From the NCBI RefSeq assembly GCF_023277745.1, contig NZ_CP086322.1:3844001-3908000 (forward strand): DNA of 64,000 nt, read 5' to 3'. Positions 9,251 to 16,833 of the stretch are shown one piece after another. The position numbers and the translations under genes are program-made. Each line of letters opens with the position of its first letter. The stretch's first letter is position 1. The notes under the pieces are model-generated. The model did no database searches, had not been told where the DNA came from, and saw nothing but the letters and a program-made list of their open reading frames with translations. The DNA is from Streptomyces halobius (GTDB lineage: Bacteria > Actinomycetota > Actinomycetes > Streptomycetales > Streptomycetaceae).

Positions 9251-10933
9251 GTGGCTACCGATCCCGCGGAGCTGACCACCCGGGCCCAGGCATGGCTGGC
9301 CGAGGACCCCGACCCGGAGACCCGGGAGGAGCTGTCCCGGCTCGTCGAAGCCCAGGACGCCGGGAGCGCCGCCGAGCTGGCCGCCCGCTTCGCCGGCACC
9401 CTCCAGTTCGGCACCGCCGGGCTGCGCGGCGAGCTGGGCGCGGGCCCGATGCGGATGAACCGCTCGGTGGTCATCCGTGCGGCGGCCGGCCTCGCCGCGT
9501 ACCTGAAGTCCAAGGGCGACGGCGCGGGACTCGTCGTCATCGGCTACGACGCGCGCTACAAGAGCGCCGAGTTCGCCCGGGACACCGCGGCCGTGATGGT
9601 CGGCGCGGGGCTGCGGGCCGCCGTGCTGCCCCGTCCGCTGCCGACCCCCGTGCTGGCCTTCGCGATCCGGCACCTGGGCGCGGTGGCCGGCGTCGAGGTC
9701 ACCGCCAGCCACAACCCGCCGCGTGACAACGGCTACAAGGTCTACCTCGGCGACGGCTCGCAGATCGTGCCGCCCGCGGACGGCGAGATCGCCTCCGAGA
9801 TCGCGGCGGTCGCCTCGCTGGACGACGTACCGCGGCCGGAGTCCGGCTGGGAAACCCTCGACGAGGACGTCCTGACGGCCTACCTGGCGCGTACGGACGC
9901 CGTGCTGACGCCGGGCTCCCCCCGTGACCTCCAGGTCGTCTACACGCCGATGCACGGCGTCGGACGGGACACCCTCGTCGCCGCCTTCACGCGGGCCGGC
10001 TTCCCCGCCCCGACGGTCGTCGCGGAGCAGGCCGAACCGGACCCGGACTTCCCGACGGTCGCCTTCCCCAACCCGGAGGAACCGGGCGCGATGGACCTCG
10101 CGTTCACCACCGCCCGCTCCGTCGGCCCGGACATCGTCATCGCCAACGACCCGGACGCGGACCGCTGCGCCGTGGCCGTCCCGGCCCCCGGGACGAAGGA
10201 CGGCTGGCGGATGCTGCGCGGCGACGAGGTCGGCGCGCTGCTGGCCGCTCACCTCGTCAGCAAGCAGGCAACGGGGACGTTCGCGACCACGATCGTCTCC
10301 TCCCAGCTGATGTCCCGTATCGCCGCCGCCTCGTCCCTCCCCTACGAGGAGACGCTGACCGGCTTCAAGTGGCTGGCCCGGGTGGACGGTCTGCGCTACG
10401 CCTACGAGGAGGCGCTGGGCTACTGCGTCGACCCGGAGGGCGTACGCGACAAGGACGGCATCACGGCGGCCCTGCTGATCACGGAGCTGGCCGCCGAGCT
10501 CAGGCAGTCCGGCCGCACCCTCACCGACCTGCTCGACGACCTCGCGCTGGAATTCGGCCTGCACGCCACCGACCAGCTCTCGGTGCGCGTCGAGGACCTG
10601 TCGCTGATCGCCGACGCCATGCGCAGGCTGCGCGAACAGCCGCCGACGGCGCTCGCGGGCCTGACGGTGGGCGGCTCCGACGACCTGAACCAGGGCACGG
10701 AGTCCCTCCCTCCGACCGACGGGCTGCGCTACTACCTGTCCGGTTCGCCGGAGTCGGTCGTGCAGGCCGCCCGGGTCGTGGTCCGCCCCAGCGGCACCGA
10801 GCCCAAGCTCAAGTGCTACCTGGAGGTCGTGGTCCCGGTCGCCTCGGCCCAGTCCCTCCCGGAGGCCCGCAGGCAGGCGGACGCGACGCTGGCGGCGATC
10901 AAGACGGATCTGGAGGAGGCGGCGGGGATCTGA
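9251..10933 (+). CDS. Phosphosugar mutase (phosphomannomutase/phosphopentomutase-like)
   Basis: 560 residues from GTG 9251. Alpha-D-phosphohexomutase family, four domains: TAGLRGELGAGPMRMN near the N-terminus, active-site serine loop TASHNPPRDNGYKVY, the metal loop NDPDADRCAV, the sugar-specificity part EEALGYCVDPEGVRDKDG, and the phosphate-binding RPSGTEPKLKCYLEV at the C-terminus. Position directly after PNP and within a nucleoside-salvage block argues that it converts (deoxy)ribose-1-phosphate to the 5-phosphate, the substrate of DeoC; the same family also serves hexose phosphates, so specificity is an inference. Confidence 0.9.
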   Translation: MATDPAELTTRAQAWLAEDPDPETREELSRLVEAQDAGSAAELAARFAGTLQFGTAGLRGELGAGPMRMNRSVVIRAAAGLAAYLKSKGDGAGLVVIGYDARYKSAEFARDTAAVMVGAGLRAAVLPRPLPTPVLAFAIRHLGAVAGVEVTASHNPPRDNGYKVYLGDGSQIVPPADGEIASEIAAVASLDDVPRPESGWETLDEDVLTAYLARTDAVLTPGSPRDLQVVYTPMHGVGRDTLVAAFTRAGFPAPTVVAEQAEPDPDFPTVAFPNPEEPGAMDLAFTTARSVGPDIVIANDPDADRCAVAVPAPGTKDGWRMLRGDEVGALLAAHLVSKQATGTFATTIVSSQLMSRIAAASSLPYEETLTGFKWLARVDGLRYAYEEALGYCVDPEGVRDKDGITAALLITELAAELRQSGRTLTDLLDDLALEFGLHATDQLSVRVEDLSLIADAMRRLREQPPTALAGLTVGGSDDLNQGTESLPPTDGLRYYLSGSPESVVQAARVVVRPSGTEPKLKCYLEVVVPVASAQSLPEARRQADATLAAIKTDLEEAAGI

Positions 10934-10957
10934 CGCCCGCCCGCCCCAGAAACAGCG

Positions 10958-10999
10958 GCACTGCACGCGCCCATCCCCTGGAGGTGGCGCGTGCAGTGC
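10958..10999. terminator. Long hairpin after the mutase gene
   Basis: Perfect 14-bp arms GCACTGCACGCGCC (10958-10971) and GGCGCGTGCAGTGC (10986-10999) around a 14-base loop, 25 bases after the stop. Also faces the convergent regulator gene. Confidence 0.75.
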
Positions 11000-11130
11000 T
11001 CGCACGTTCGGAGTGCTGCGGGTCAACTCATGCGGGCGAGGGCAGAGGCGAACATGGTGCCGTCCAGCCTGATAGCACGCCACGTCGGATGCGTTCCGTT
11101 GCGGAACCTGGGGGGGGCGTCGACCGGCGA

Positions 11131-12270
11131 TCACAAGGCGATGGCAGCGACCGTATCGCCGACGAGGGCGGACAGTCCGACAGGCACTCCTGGGGTTCGT
11201 TCGACAACGCCCAGCGCCCCTCGCAGGAGAAGGCGATTCCTCCCCGAGCTGATGATGTCGAGGAGAGGCGAAATCGTGTGGATCTCTTCCTCCGCATCGC
11301 GCCACGCTTTCGCTGTCGCGTAAATGCGCAGGAGTTCAATGTGGTAAAACATGAGACCCCGAGGCGTAACACCCCGAGGCATGGCATATTCAAGCGCGCT
11401 GTGGATTTCGGAGAGTGCCGCCCCCGCATCCCCGAGGCGCATCAGCGCGTGCCCGGTATGCCCTGCGACCTGATCTTGATTGACCCACCATGCCCACTCG
11501 GGGTCCCGAGGGCTCAGGGACTCTTCGAGCCCCCTGCGTGCTGTGTCCAGGTCAGCCAGAGCACGTTTTCGGTCCCCTATCTTGGCGAATGCTCCGCCCC
11601 TCCTGACCCGGGCCATGAGTGCAACGCGCGGAGCCAACCGCCTCTGAGACAGGATTTCTTCAGCGATGCGCCGCGCTTCACCAGGACGCCCGCATTCGTT
11701 GTCGAGCATGCCGAGCATGTCGAGAGCGAACCACTGCTTAGACCGGTCTCCGGCATGGCGAGCCAGCATGTGTGATTCCAGGAATGCCCTGCGGGCGGAC
11801 TCACGTTCACCGGCATCAAAAAGAAGCCAACCCGCCACTTCAGCAGCCTCGGAAACAGCCGACAGATAACCTCGCAGCTCCCTGTCCGGGATCTCCCCTG
11901 CGTCCAGTCTGCGCTGCGCGGACCGCCACACCTGAACTGCGGCGGGTGCTACGGCATCCGCGCCATACCGGTCTGCGTGTTTGAGGAGGTAAGTGGCACT
12001 GCCTTTCATGTGCGCGACATCCGAGGACCGGTCTGAGGGCTCAGCCGAGGGGAGGCACAGTGATTTCGGTGCGGCTATCTCCGATAATTCCCCGTCAGTT
12101 TGCAGGAATTCGTCCAGCGCTTCAGCCAGCTGCGCCGAGGGGCGCTGACGCCCGTTGACGACGCGAGACAGATAGGCCACATCGTAGTTGAGGGCACGGG
12201 CAGTAGCCCGCAAGCTCACTCCTCTGTCCGCGAGGAGCGCGCGGAGCCGGATTCCGAAGTCTGCACTCAT
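11131..12270 (-). CDS. XRE-family regulator with TPR-like C-terminal region
   Basis: 379 residues, start chosen at ATG 12270 because MSADFGIRLRALLADRGVSL aligns with the usual XRE beginning and AGGGGAAG stands just before it; the longer frame crosses the divergent promoter. HTH: SLRATARALNYDVAYLSRVVNGRQRPS. The rest is alpha-helical with repeated patterns (SEAAEVAGWLLFDAGERESA, DLDTARRGLEESLS, LMRLGDAGAALSEIHSALE) like the TPR solenoids of Streptomyces quorum/peptide-type and WhiJ-like regulators. It is divergent from three tiny genes that are its probable partners or targets. The base composition is visibly less GC-rich than in flanking core genes, suggesting acquisition. Confidence 0.85.
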   Translation of the reverse strand: MSADFGIRLRALLADRGVSLRATARALNYDVAYLSRVVNGRQRPSAQLAEALDEFLQTDGELSEIAAPKSLCLPSAEPSDRSSDVAHMKGSATYLLKHADRYGADAVAPAAVQVWRSAQRRLDAGEIPDRELRGYLSAVSEAAEVAGWLLFDAGERESARRAFLESHMLARHAGDRSKQWFALDMLGMLDNECGRPGEARRIAEEILSQRRLAPRVALMARVRRGGAFAKIGDRKRALADLDTARRGLEESLSPRDPEWAWWVNQDQVAGHTGHALMRLGDAGAALSEIHSALEYAMPRGVTPRGLMFYHIELLRIYATAKAWRDAEEEIHTISPLLDIISSGRNRLLLRGALGVVERTPGVPVGLSALVGDTVAAIAL

Positions 12271-12336
12271 GTGCTTCCCCTGGTGTTGACCGTGTTCTCC
12301 AGAGTAGCCGTCAACAGCTGTCAACTCCCGGCAGTG

Positions 12337-12353
12337 CCTTGCCTGTGGCAAGG
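12337..12353. promoter_or_regulatory. Perfect palindrome in the XRE/small-gene divergent promoter
   Basis: CCTTGCC-TGT-GGCAAGG (7+3+7). Nearby are several GTTGAC/GTCAAC hexamers (12286-12330 and 12404-12424), including gtcaacagctgtcaac. Likely operator region for the XRE protein, controlling both directions. Confidence 0.55.
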
Positions 12354-12411
12354 ATGGTGCGACAGACCCCCGCGACCGTGGCGACGGTCCGGGGGCGCGG
12401 CCATCAACTTC

Positions 12412-12747
12412 ATGGAGTTGACGACAGTGACCAACGCTATCGCGAGACTGTTAGAGCCGCTGCTGCGGCTGTTGCTGCCCGCTCGGGGGCGTCACCGCTC
12501 GGCCGGCGCGCCACCGCCCGTATACCGCGAAGACGTGCCGGCGCTCGCGCCTCCCCGCGCGTCCGTCCGGCAGCCGGAACTGCTGCGCGGCGAGGACTCT
12601 GCCCTGATCCGCCCGTACGTGCTCACACCAGAGGAACTCCAGGAACGGCGTTCCCAACCCCTCCGTCGACGCCGCGTGTTGTGGCTGGCCACAAACGGCA
12701 TCGATGTGGACCCACGCTGGAGTCACACCGTGAAGGTGGCGGCCTGA
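12412..12747 (+). CDS. Small basic hypothetical protein with a TTA codon
   Basis: 111 residues from ATG 12412 (MELTTVTNAIARLLEPLL; a GTG at 12427 is an alternative). N-terminal leucine-rich helix, then Arg/Pro-rich middle and a conserved-looking end LIRPYVLTPEELQERRSQPL and RRRVLWLATNGIDV. Such proteins recur next to XRE regulators in Streptomyces; function unknown. Codon 14 (12451-12453) is TTA, rare in this genus and dependent on the bldA tRNA, so expression may be tied to development. Two further tiny genes follow with overlap or one-base spacing, suggesting one transcript. Confidence 0.65.
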   Translation: MELTTVTNAIARLLEPLLRLLLPARGRHRSAGAPPPVYREDVPALAPPRASVRQPELLRGEDSALIRPYVLTPEELQERRSQPLRRRRVLWLATNGIDVDPRWSHTVKVAA

Positions 12748-12748
12748 G

Positions 12749-12976
12749 ATGCACGAGACGCAAGCCCCCTCGGCCACCCGCCTGGTGCGGCACGCGGGCG
12801 ACGGGAACCGTGCCCCCGGTGACGCGCTCAACTGGCCCCCATGCCACTGCGGCAGCCCGAAGTGCCCCGACTACAAAGCCCCTACTGGCGCGCCCGGTTC
12901 GTCAACGTCCGCCACAGATGAACTGCGCGCCAGGATCCGTGAGATCAACGCCCGCCACCACAGGGGGAATTCATGA
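12749..12976 (+). CDS. Small protein with Cys-His cluster
   Basis: 75 residues, starts one base after the preceding stop. Central PPCHCGSPKCPDYK carries three cysteines and a histidine that could bind a metal; C-terminal amphipathic helix ELRARIREINARHH. No family recognised. Its stop overlaps the next start (ATGA), so it is translationally coupled. Confidence 0.6.
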   Translation: MHETQAPSATRLVRHAGDGNRAPGDALNWPPCHCGSPKCPDYKAPTGAPGSSTSATDELRARIREINARHHRGNS

Positions 12977-13182
12977 GCACCGGAGAGGAAGGGACCCCCG
13001 GCGAAACCATCGCCGCCCCATGCGCAGGAACCCCGTACGCGAATTCTCCGGAGGGGTGGTGGACGGCGTACGGAGGCGCATTGGACGTGGATTCCGGCGT
13101 GGTCTGCCTGCCCGGCCCGAACCACCCGCTGTGCCCAGGTCCGGAGTGCGGACGATGCCAAGGAAAGAAGGACAGGTCATGA
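12973..13182 (+). CDS. Small Cys-containing hypothetical protein
   Basis: 69 residues; ATG overlaps the preceding stop by four bases. Sequence ends GPNHPLCPGPECGRCQGKK with a CxxxxCxxC pattern, plus a WWTAYGG segment. Like its neighbour it looks like a mini zinc-binding protein. No homologous family recognised; grouped with the XRE regulator by organisation only. Confidence 0.55.
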   Translation: MSTGEEGTPGETIAAPCAGTPYANSPEGWWTAYGGALDVDSGVVCLPGPNHPLCPGPECGRCQGKKDRS

Positions 13183-13554
13183 AATCGCACCGCTGACCAG
13201 AAACACAGGCCAGCGGTGACGAGCAGGAGCAGGTGTCTACGCACCTTCATGAGAAGAGCGGACGCGCAGGCGCTGGTGTGGGGGACCAGGAACCAGATCC
13301 CGTCGGCTGTGTTCCCTGGACGGTCGGCAGCCGGACGGGTCAGCACAGCGTGGCGTCCTGTTCCCGTCGCCCAGGGCGATCAGGCAGTGCGCCCGAACTC
13401 CCCCGTTCATGGAGCCCTTGACTGCCCTCCCGCCGACGAGTAACCGACGGGAGTGGCAAGTCCGGCCACAGAATCAAGCTCGGCGGTGGCCGGCTGCACG
13501 TGCACGACGTGGCGGGGAGCCTCCCCGGCACGGCACAGCCACAGAAGGGAACAC
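13183..13554. other. No convincing gene in the accessory island gap
   Basis: 372 bases after the third tiny gene. Short frames exist (for example GTG 13233 to 13421, with GGAG five bases upstream), but no motif or consistent codon bias supports them. Possibly a decayed continuation of the small-gene operon. Confidence 0.35.
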
Positions 13555-13701
13555 ATGATGGACCCCGAGAAGCTGAGCACGCTGTACGCAGGTGACGAGG
13601 AGAACAGTCAAGGCGAGACCGGCGAAACTGGCCCGGGGCCGTTCGCTGGATCCAACGAGGGAGAACCATGGCAAGAATCATGTCGGGCACGGGTCGTGTG
13701 A
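13555..13701 (+). CDS. Very small acidic hypothetical protein
   Basis: 48 residues from a double ATG at 13555/13558 preceded by AAGGGA. Composition is acidic (DPEKLSTLYAGDEENSQGET), without motif. It overlaps the next gene by 34 bases in another frame, so it may be a leader or spurious; retained because the ribosome-binding site is good. Confidence 0.35.
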   Translation: MMDPEKLSTLYAGDEENSQGETGETGPGPFAGSNEGEPWQESCRARVV

Positions 13702-14117
13702 CGGCTTTCCCCCTGCTGCATCTGTGGCCGGATACCTTCGGGGTCGCCGCGTATACCGTGACCGGCCGGTTCGGCGTCGAGGCGGTAGTGGGATACATCC
13801 CGGTCCCCGAGGTGCCGGACGTCCACCTCATGGATGTTGGAGCGCGGCACTCCCCGCACGCAACGGACTGGGTGCTGTGCACGGGCTGGAGCAGCCGCTG
13901 TGTTCCCAAGCCGGGAACGGTAGAGCTCCACAGCGCAGAGTGGTCTCTGGAGTCCGATGGGAGCAGCGAGCCTGCAAAGATGATCTACGGTCATCAGAAG
14001 TTGCATGTGGGTCGGCTGGCCCTGAAGGATCCGGAGCACCCGGATGACCCGGACAAGTGCCAGGCATACACCGCGGGATTGGCCCGCGAAGTACTGGGGA
14101 GCCGTGGGCCTGCCTGA
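13668..14117 (+). CDS. Hypothetical protein, 149 aa
   Basis: Starts at ATG 13668 after GAGGGAGAACC. Mixed alpha/beta composition with several Trp and His (LLHLWPDTFGVAAYTVTGRF, ATDWVLCTGWSSRCV), ending with a His/Asp-rich stretch HPDDPDKCQAYTAGLAREVL. No signal peptide or membrane helix. I do not recognise the family. It lies in the accessory island between the XRE cluster and the MerR fusion gene. Confidence 0.6.
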   Translation: MARIMSGTGRVTAFPLLHLWPDTFGVAAYTVTGRFGVEAVVGYIPVPEVPDVHLMDVGARHSPHATDWVLCTGWSSRCVPKPGTVELHSAEWSLESDGSSEPAKMIYGHQKLHVGRLALKDPEHPDDPDKCQAYTAGLAREVLGSRGPA

Positions 14118-14239
14118 CGGACATCAGACTTTCGTTCGTGTCCGCCCCGCCTATCTGCTCATCCTCGCGAGAGACCGGCGGGGTTCTTGCGTAGCCCGGG
14201 ATGACAACGCCACGGCGGACCGTTCAAAGAACCCCGCGC

Positions 14240-14270
14240 TTGACTCTCCCACCATGGGAGATCCGAAGCT
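14240..14270 (+). promoter_or_regulatory. MerR-type promoter with palindrome in the long spacer
   Basis: TTGACT at 14240-14245, a 19-base spacer holding the palindrome CTCCCA-CCA-TGGGAG (14246-14260), then GAAGCT (14265-14270, weak -10). The over-long spacer with a dyad is the hallmark of MerR-controlled promoters. Predicted transcription start is near 14277, giving a leaderless message at ATG 14278. Confidence 0.6.
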
Positions 14271-14277
14271 GGGCCGC

Positions 14278-15933
14278 ATGCACGTCGACGAAACGCACGC
14301 CACGGACGCGACCGATGACACGGCCGCCACCGACGACAGGGAATCGTGGGGCATCGGAGAGGTCGCGCGGAAGACGGGGCTGCCGGTGAAGCTCATCCGG
14401 CACTGGTCGGATGTGGGGGTCGTGCCGCCGGCGCGGCGGACAGCCGCCGGGTACCGCCTCTATGACGCGGGATCCGTGGCCCGTCTGGAGCTGGCGCGGA
14501 CGCTGCGGGACCTCGGGCTCGGCCTCCCCGCGATCCGTGACGTACTCGACCGCGAGCACACCTTGGCGGAGGTGGCCGCGGCCCACGTCGACGCGCTGGA
14601 GGCACAGATACGTACGCTGCGCTCGCAGCAGGCGGTCCTGCGCTCCGTCACCCGCCGCGCAACCACCGCAGAAGGACTCGCCTTCATGAACCGAACGGCC
14701 CGCCTGACCGCCGCCGAACGCCGCACGCTTCTCCAGGAGTTCGTGACGGAGACCCTTGGAGATCTGGACGTACCGGCCTACCGCCGCGGCCTGTTGGCCG
14801 CCACCCCGGAGCTTCCCGACCACCCCACGGACGAGCAGGTCGACGCCTGGATCGAACTGAGCGAGCTGGTGGCCGACCCCGCTCTGCGCTCCGGGATGCG
14901 CCGCATGGCGGAGTACGCCGCCGAGCACGCCCCCGGCGAACACGACCCCGCCGCCCTCCGGGCCGTACAGCAGCTCACCGACGACTGGACGGAGCGGGTG
15001 AACACCGCGATACGGGAGGGGATCGTCCCCGACTCACCGGCCGCCGACCCCGTCGTCGCAGCCGTCGTCGCGGCCTGGCTCCCCACCCAGACACAGACAC
15101 GGACACAGACAGGCGCGAGGACAGGGATACAGACTCGTGACGAGTTGCACGCAGACGGCGCACCGGCCCGGCGCCTGCTGCTGAAACAGCTCGAAGTCGC
15201 TTCCGACGCGCGCGTCGAGCGGTACTGGCAGCTGCTGTGCATCATCAACGGCCGACCCGCGCGGCCGAGTCTGGCGGCGGCCGGTGACTGGCTGATGACC
15301 GCGCTGCGCACCAACCCCGAACCCGGGGCGCGCGCCGCGGAGCTCGGCGCACTGTACGACGCCGGGGCAGATGCCTGGGAGCCGGAGGGCCTGCTCGACG
15401 GCTGCGAGCGCGTGCTGCGCGCTGTGGGCGACCTCGTCTCCGCCGTGAACCCGAGCATGTTCGACCGGTCGACGCCCTGTGCCGACTGGGACGTTCGCAC
15501 CCTGCTCAACCACCTGGTCTGGGAGAACCTGCTGTGGTCCGGCCTGGCCAACGGCGCCCCGCGCTCCGACTTCACCGCCGACCACCTCGGCGAGGACCAC
15601 TCGAAGGCGTTCCGCGCCGCCGCCCACGGCGCGCTGACCGCCTTCCGCCGCCCCGGCATGCTCGAACAGCGGTACGGCCCGGCCCCGGGCCGGCGCCTCG
15701 TCGAGCAGCTGGTCATCGAGATGCTGGTGCACGGCTGGGACCTGGCCACCGCGATCGGACACCCGCGCGGCCTCGTGCCGGACGTCGCGGAGTCGGCGCT
15801 CCCGGTGGTGCGGGAGGTCTACGGCAGCCTGCCGCGCACTGCCGGTGGCTCCTTCGCCCCACCCCAGCCGGTTCCCCACCACGCCACCGCGCTCGACCGT
15901 CTGGCCGGTTACCTCGGCCGCGCCGTCGGCTGA
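14278..15933 (+). CDS. MerR regulator fused to a mycothiol-dependent maleylpyruvate isomerase-like domain
   Basis: 551 residues with ATG 14278 (an ATG at 14254 lies inside the predicted operator and is rejected). Residues about 23-92 are a MerR winged helix (WGIGEVARKTGLPVKLIRHW, then RRTAAGYRLYD and LARTLRDLGLGLPAIRDVL), followed by a coiled dimer helix (VDALEAQIRTLRSQQ). After a middle helical region and a Thr/Gln linker (TQTQTRTQT) comes a DinB/MDMPI-type domain: FDRSTPCADWDVRTLLNHLV, then VIEMLVHGWDLATAIG, the two regions that hold the metal-binding histidines in this fold. Regulator fused to a metal/thiol-binding domain suggests a sensor for an electrophile or thiol; effector unknown. 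Confidence 0.85.
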   Translation: MHVDETHATDATDDTAATDDRESWGIGEVARKTGLPVKLIRHWSDVGVVPPARRTAAGYRLYDAGSVARLELARTLRDLGLGLPAIRDVLDREHTLAEVAAAHVDALEAQIRTLRSQQAVLRSVTRRATTAEGLAFMNRTARLTAAERRTLLQEFVTETLGDLDVPAYRRGLLAATPELPDHPTDEQVDAWIELSELVADPALRSGMRRMAEYAAEHAPGEHDPAALRAVQQLTDDWTERVNTAIREGIVPDSPAADPVVAAVVAAWLPTQTQTRTQTGARTGIQTRDELHADGAPARRLLLKQLEVASDARVERYWQLLCIINGRPARPSLAAAGDWLMTALRTNPEPGARAAELGALYDAGADAWEPEGLLDGCERVLRAVGDLVSAVNPSMFDRSTPCADWDVRTLLNHLVWENLLWSGLANGAPRSDFTADHLGEDHSKAFRAAAHGALTAFRRPGMLEQRYGPAPGRRLVEQLVIEMLVHGWDLATAIGHPRGLVPDVAESALPVVREVYGSLPRTAGGSFAPPQPVPHHATALDRLAGYLGRAVG

Positions 15934-16034
15934 TCAGCCACGGGGCAGGGCGAGGGGCAAAGGGGCGGGGGCGTGCCCGATCCGCGACCGTCGAGCGGCT
16001 CCCCCACCCGACGGCCCGCCCCCACAGCCGCCCC

Positions 16035-16667
16035 CTACACCGCCAGCAGCACCGCCAGCCCCACCGCCCCCACCACGCACGGCGCGATGATCTCGTACGC
16101 CCAGCGCACCACCGGCTCACCCTGGGCGCTCTCGCTCCCGCCGCGCTGTTCCCTGATGTCGCGCAGCTCGTCCATGGTCTGATCCGCCGTCGCGCGCGGC
16201 GCCGGGCCCGCGTCGGAGCCCCCGAGGCCGAAGCCGCCCCGTGCGGACGCCTTCGCACCGCGCTCCGCCCTGCGGTTGGCCTTCTTGCGCTGCCGTAGCG
16301 AGACCGGCACCGCCCACATCTGGTACTTCCCGCCGCTGCTGAACACCTCGGCCGAGTACGACGCCCGCAGATTCTCCACGGCTCCCCAGGGCAGCGTGAT
16401 CGTACGGAACGGATTGCGCACCACCAGCCGCTCCTCGCCGGCCCTGACGACCGGCCGCAGTGTGAAGGCCACCACCAGCGGTACGAGCAGCACCAGGGCG
16501 AAGAGCGCGGTGAGCTTGGTGTGTGCGCTGCCACGCAGCAGCGCGTCACCGCCGAGCCAGAGCGCGAGCGCCAGCAGCAGCACACCGCCGGCGAGGGCCG
16601 CGGGCGAGCGGTAGCTGCGCTCCGCGTTCTGCTTCTGCGGCGGGGTGGACCGTTCCGGGCTCGTCAT
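16035..16667 (-). CDS. PH-domain-containing membrane protein
   Basis: 210 residues. Two adjacent membrane helices near the N-terminus (AALAGGVLLLALALWLGG, LTALFALVLLVPLVVAFTL), then a bacterial PH domain (RLVVRNPFRTITLPWGAVEN, KYQMWAVPVSLRQR), an Arg/Gly-rich linker, and a C-terminal helix IIAPCVVGAVGLAVLLAV. Function unknown; the same gene stands beside deoC in related Streptomyces. Diverges from deoC. Confidence 0.82.
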   Translation of the reverse strand: MTSPERSTPPQKQNAERSYRSPAALAGGVLLLALALWLGGDALLRGSAHTKLTALFALVLLVPLVVAFTLRPVVRAGEERLVVRNPFRTITLPWGAVENLRASYSAEVFSSGGKYQMWAVPVSLRQRKKANRRAERGAKASARGGFGLGGSDAGPAPRATADQTMDELRDIREQRGGSESAQGEPVVRWAYEIIAPCVVGAVGLAVLLAV

Positions 16668-16808
16668 GCCGCCGATTCTGCCCGACCGTCCGGATGTCGG
16701 ACGTTGCGTTACGGCATCATTCGAGGGTGGGTCGGGGACGATTACCAGCCGCTCGGAGACGCGGCCCTTCCCACACCGATTCGGCCGCCCCAGGGGGATG
16801 ACATTGCG

Positions 16809-16820
16809 CTACGCGCGTAG
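16809..16820. promoter_or_regulatory. Perfect 12-bp palindrome upstream of deoC
   Basis: CTACGCGCGTAG, 13 bases before the GTG start of deoC and identical to the element before PNP and add. Confidence 0.75.
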
Positions 16821-16833
16821 ATATGCTCCCCTC

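Noticed and set aside
9074..11305. 743-codon minus-strand frame opposite the mutase
   Set aside because: Arg/Gly-rich composition without motifs; the plus strand encodes a complete phosphosugar mutase.
13020..13252. Minus-strand frame beginning MKVRRHLLLLVTAGLCF, resembling a signal peptide
   Set aside because: Rest of the frame is a shadow of the tiny plus-strand gene; hydrophobic start is probably chance.
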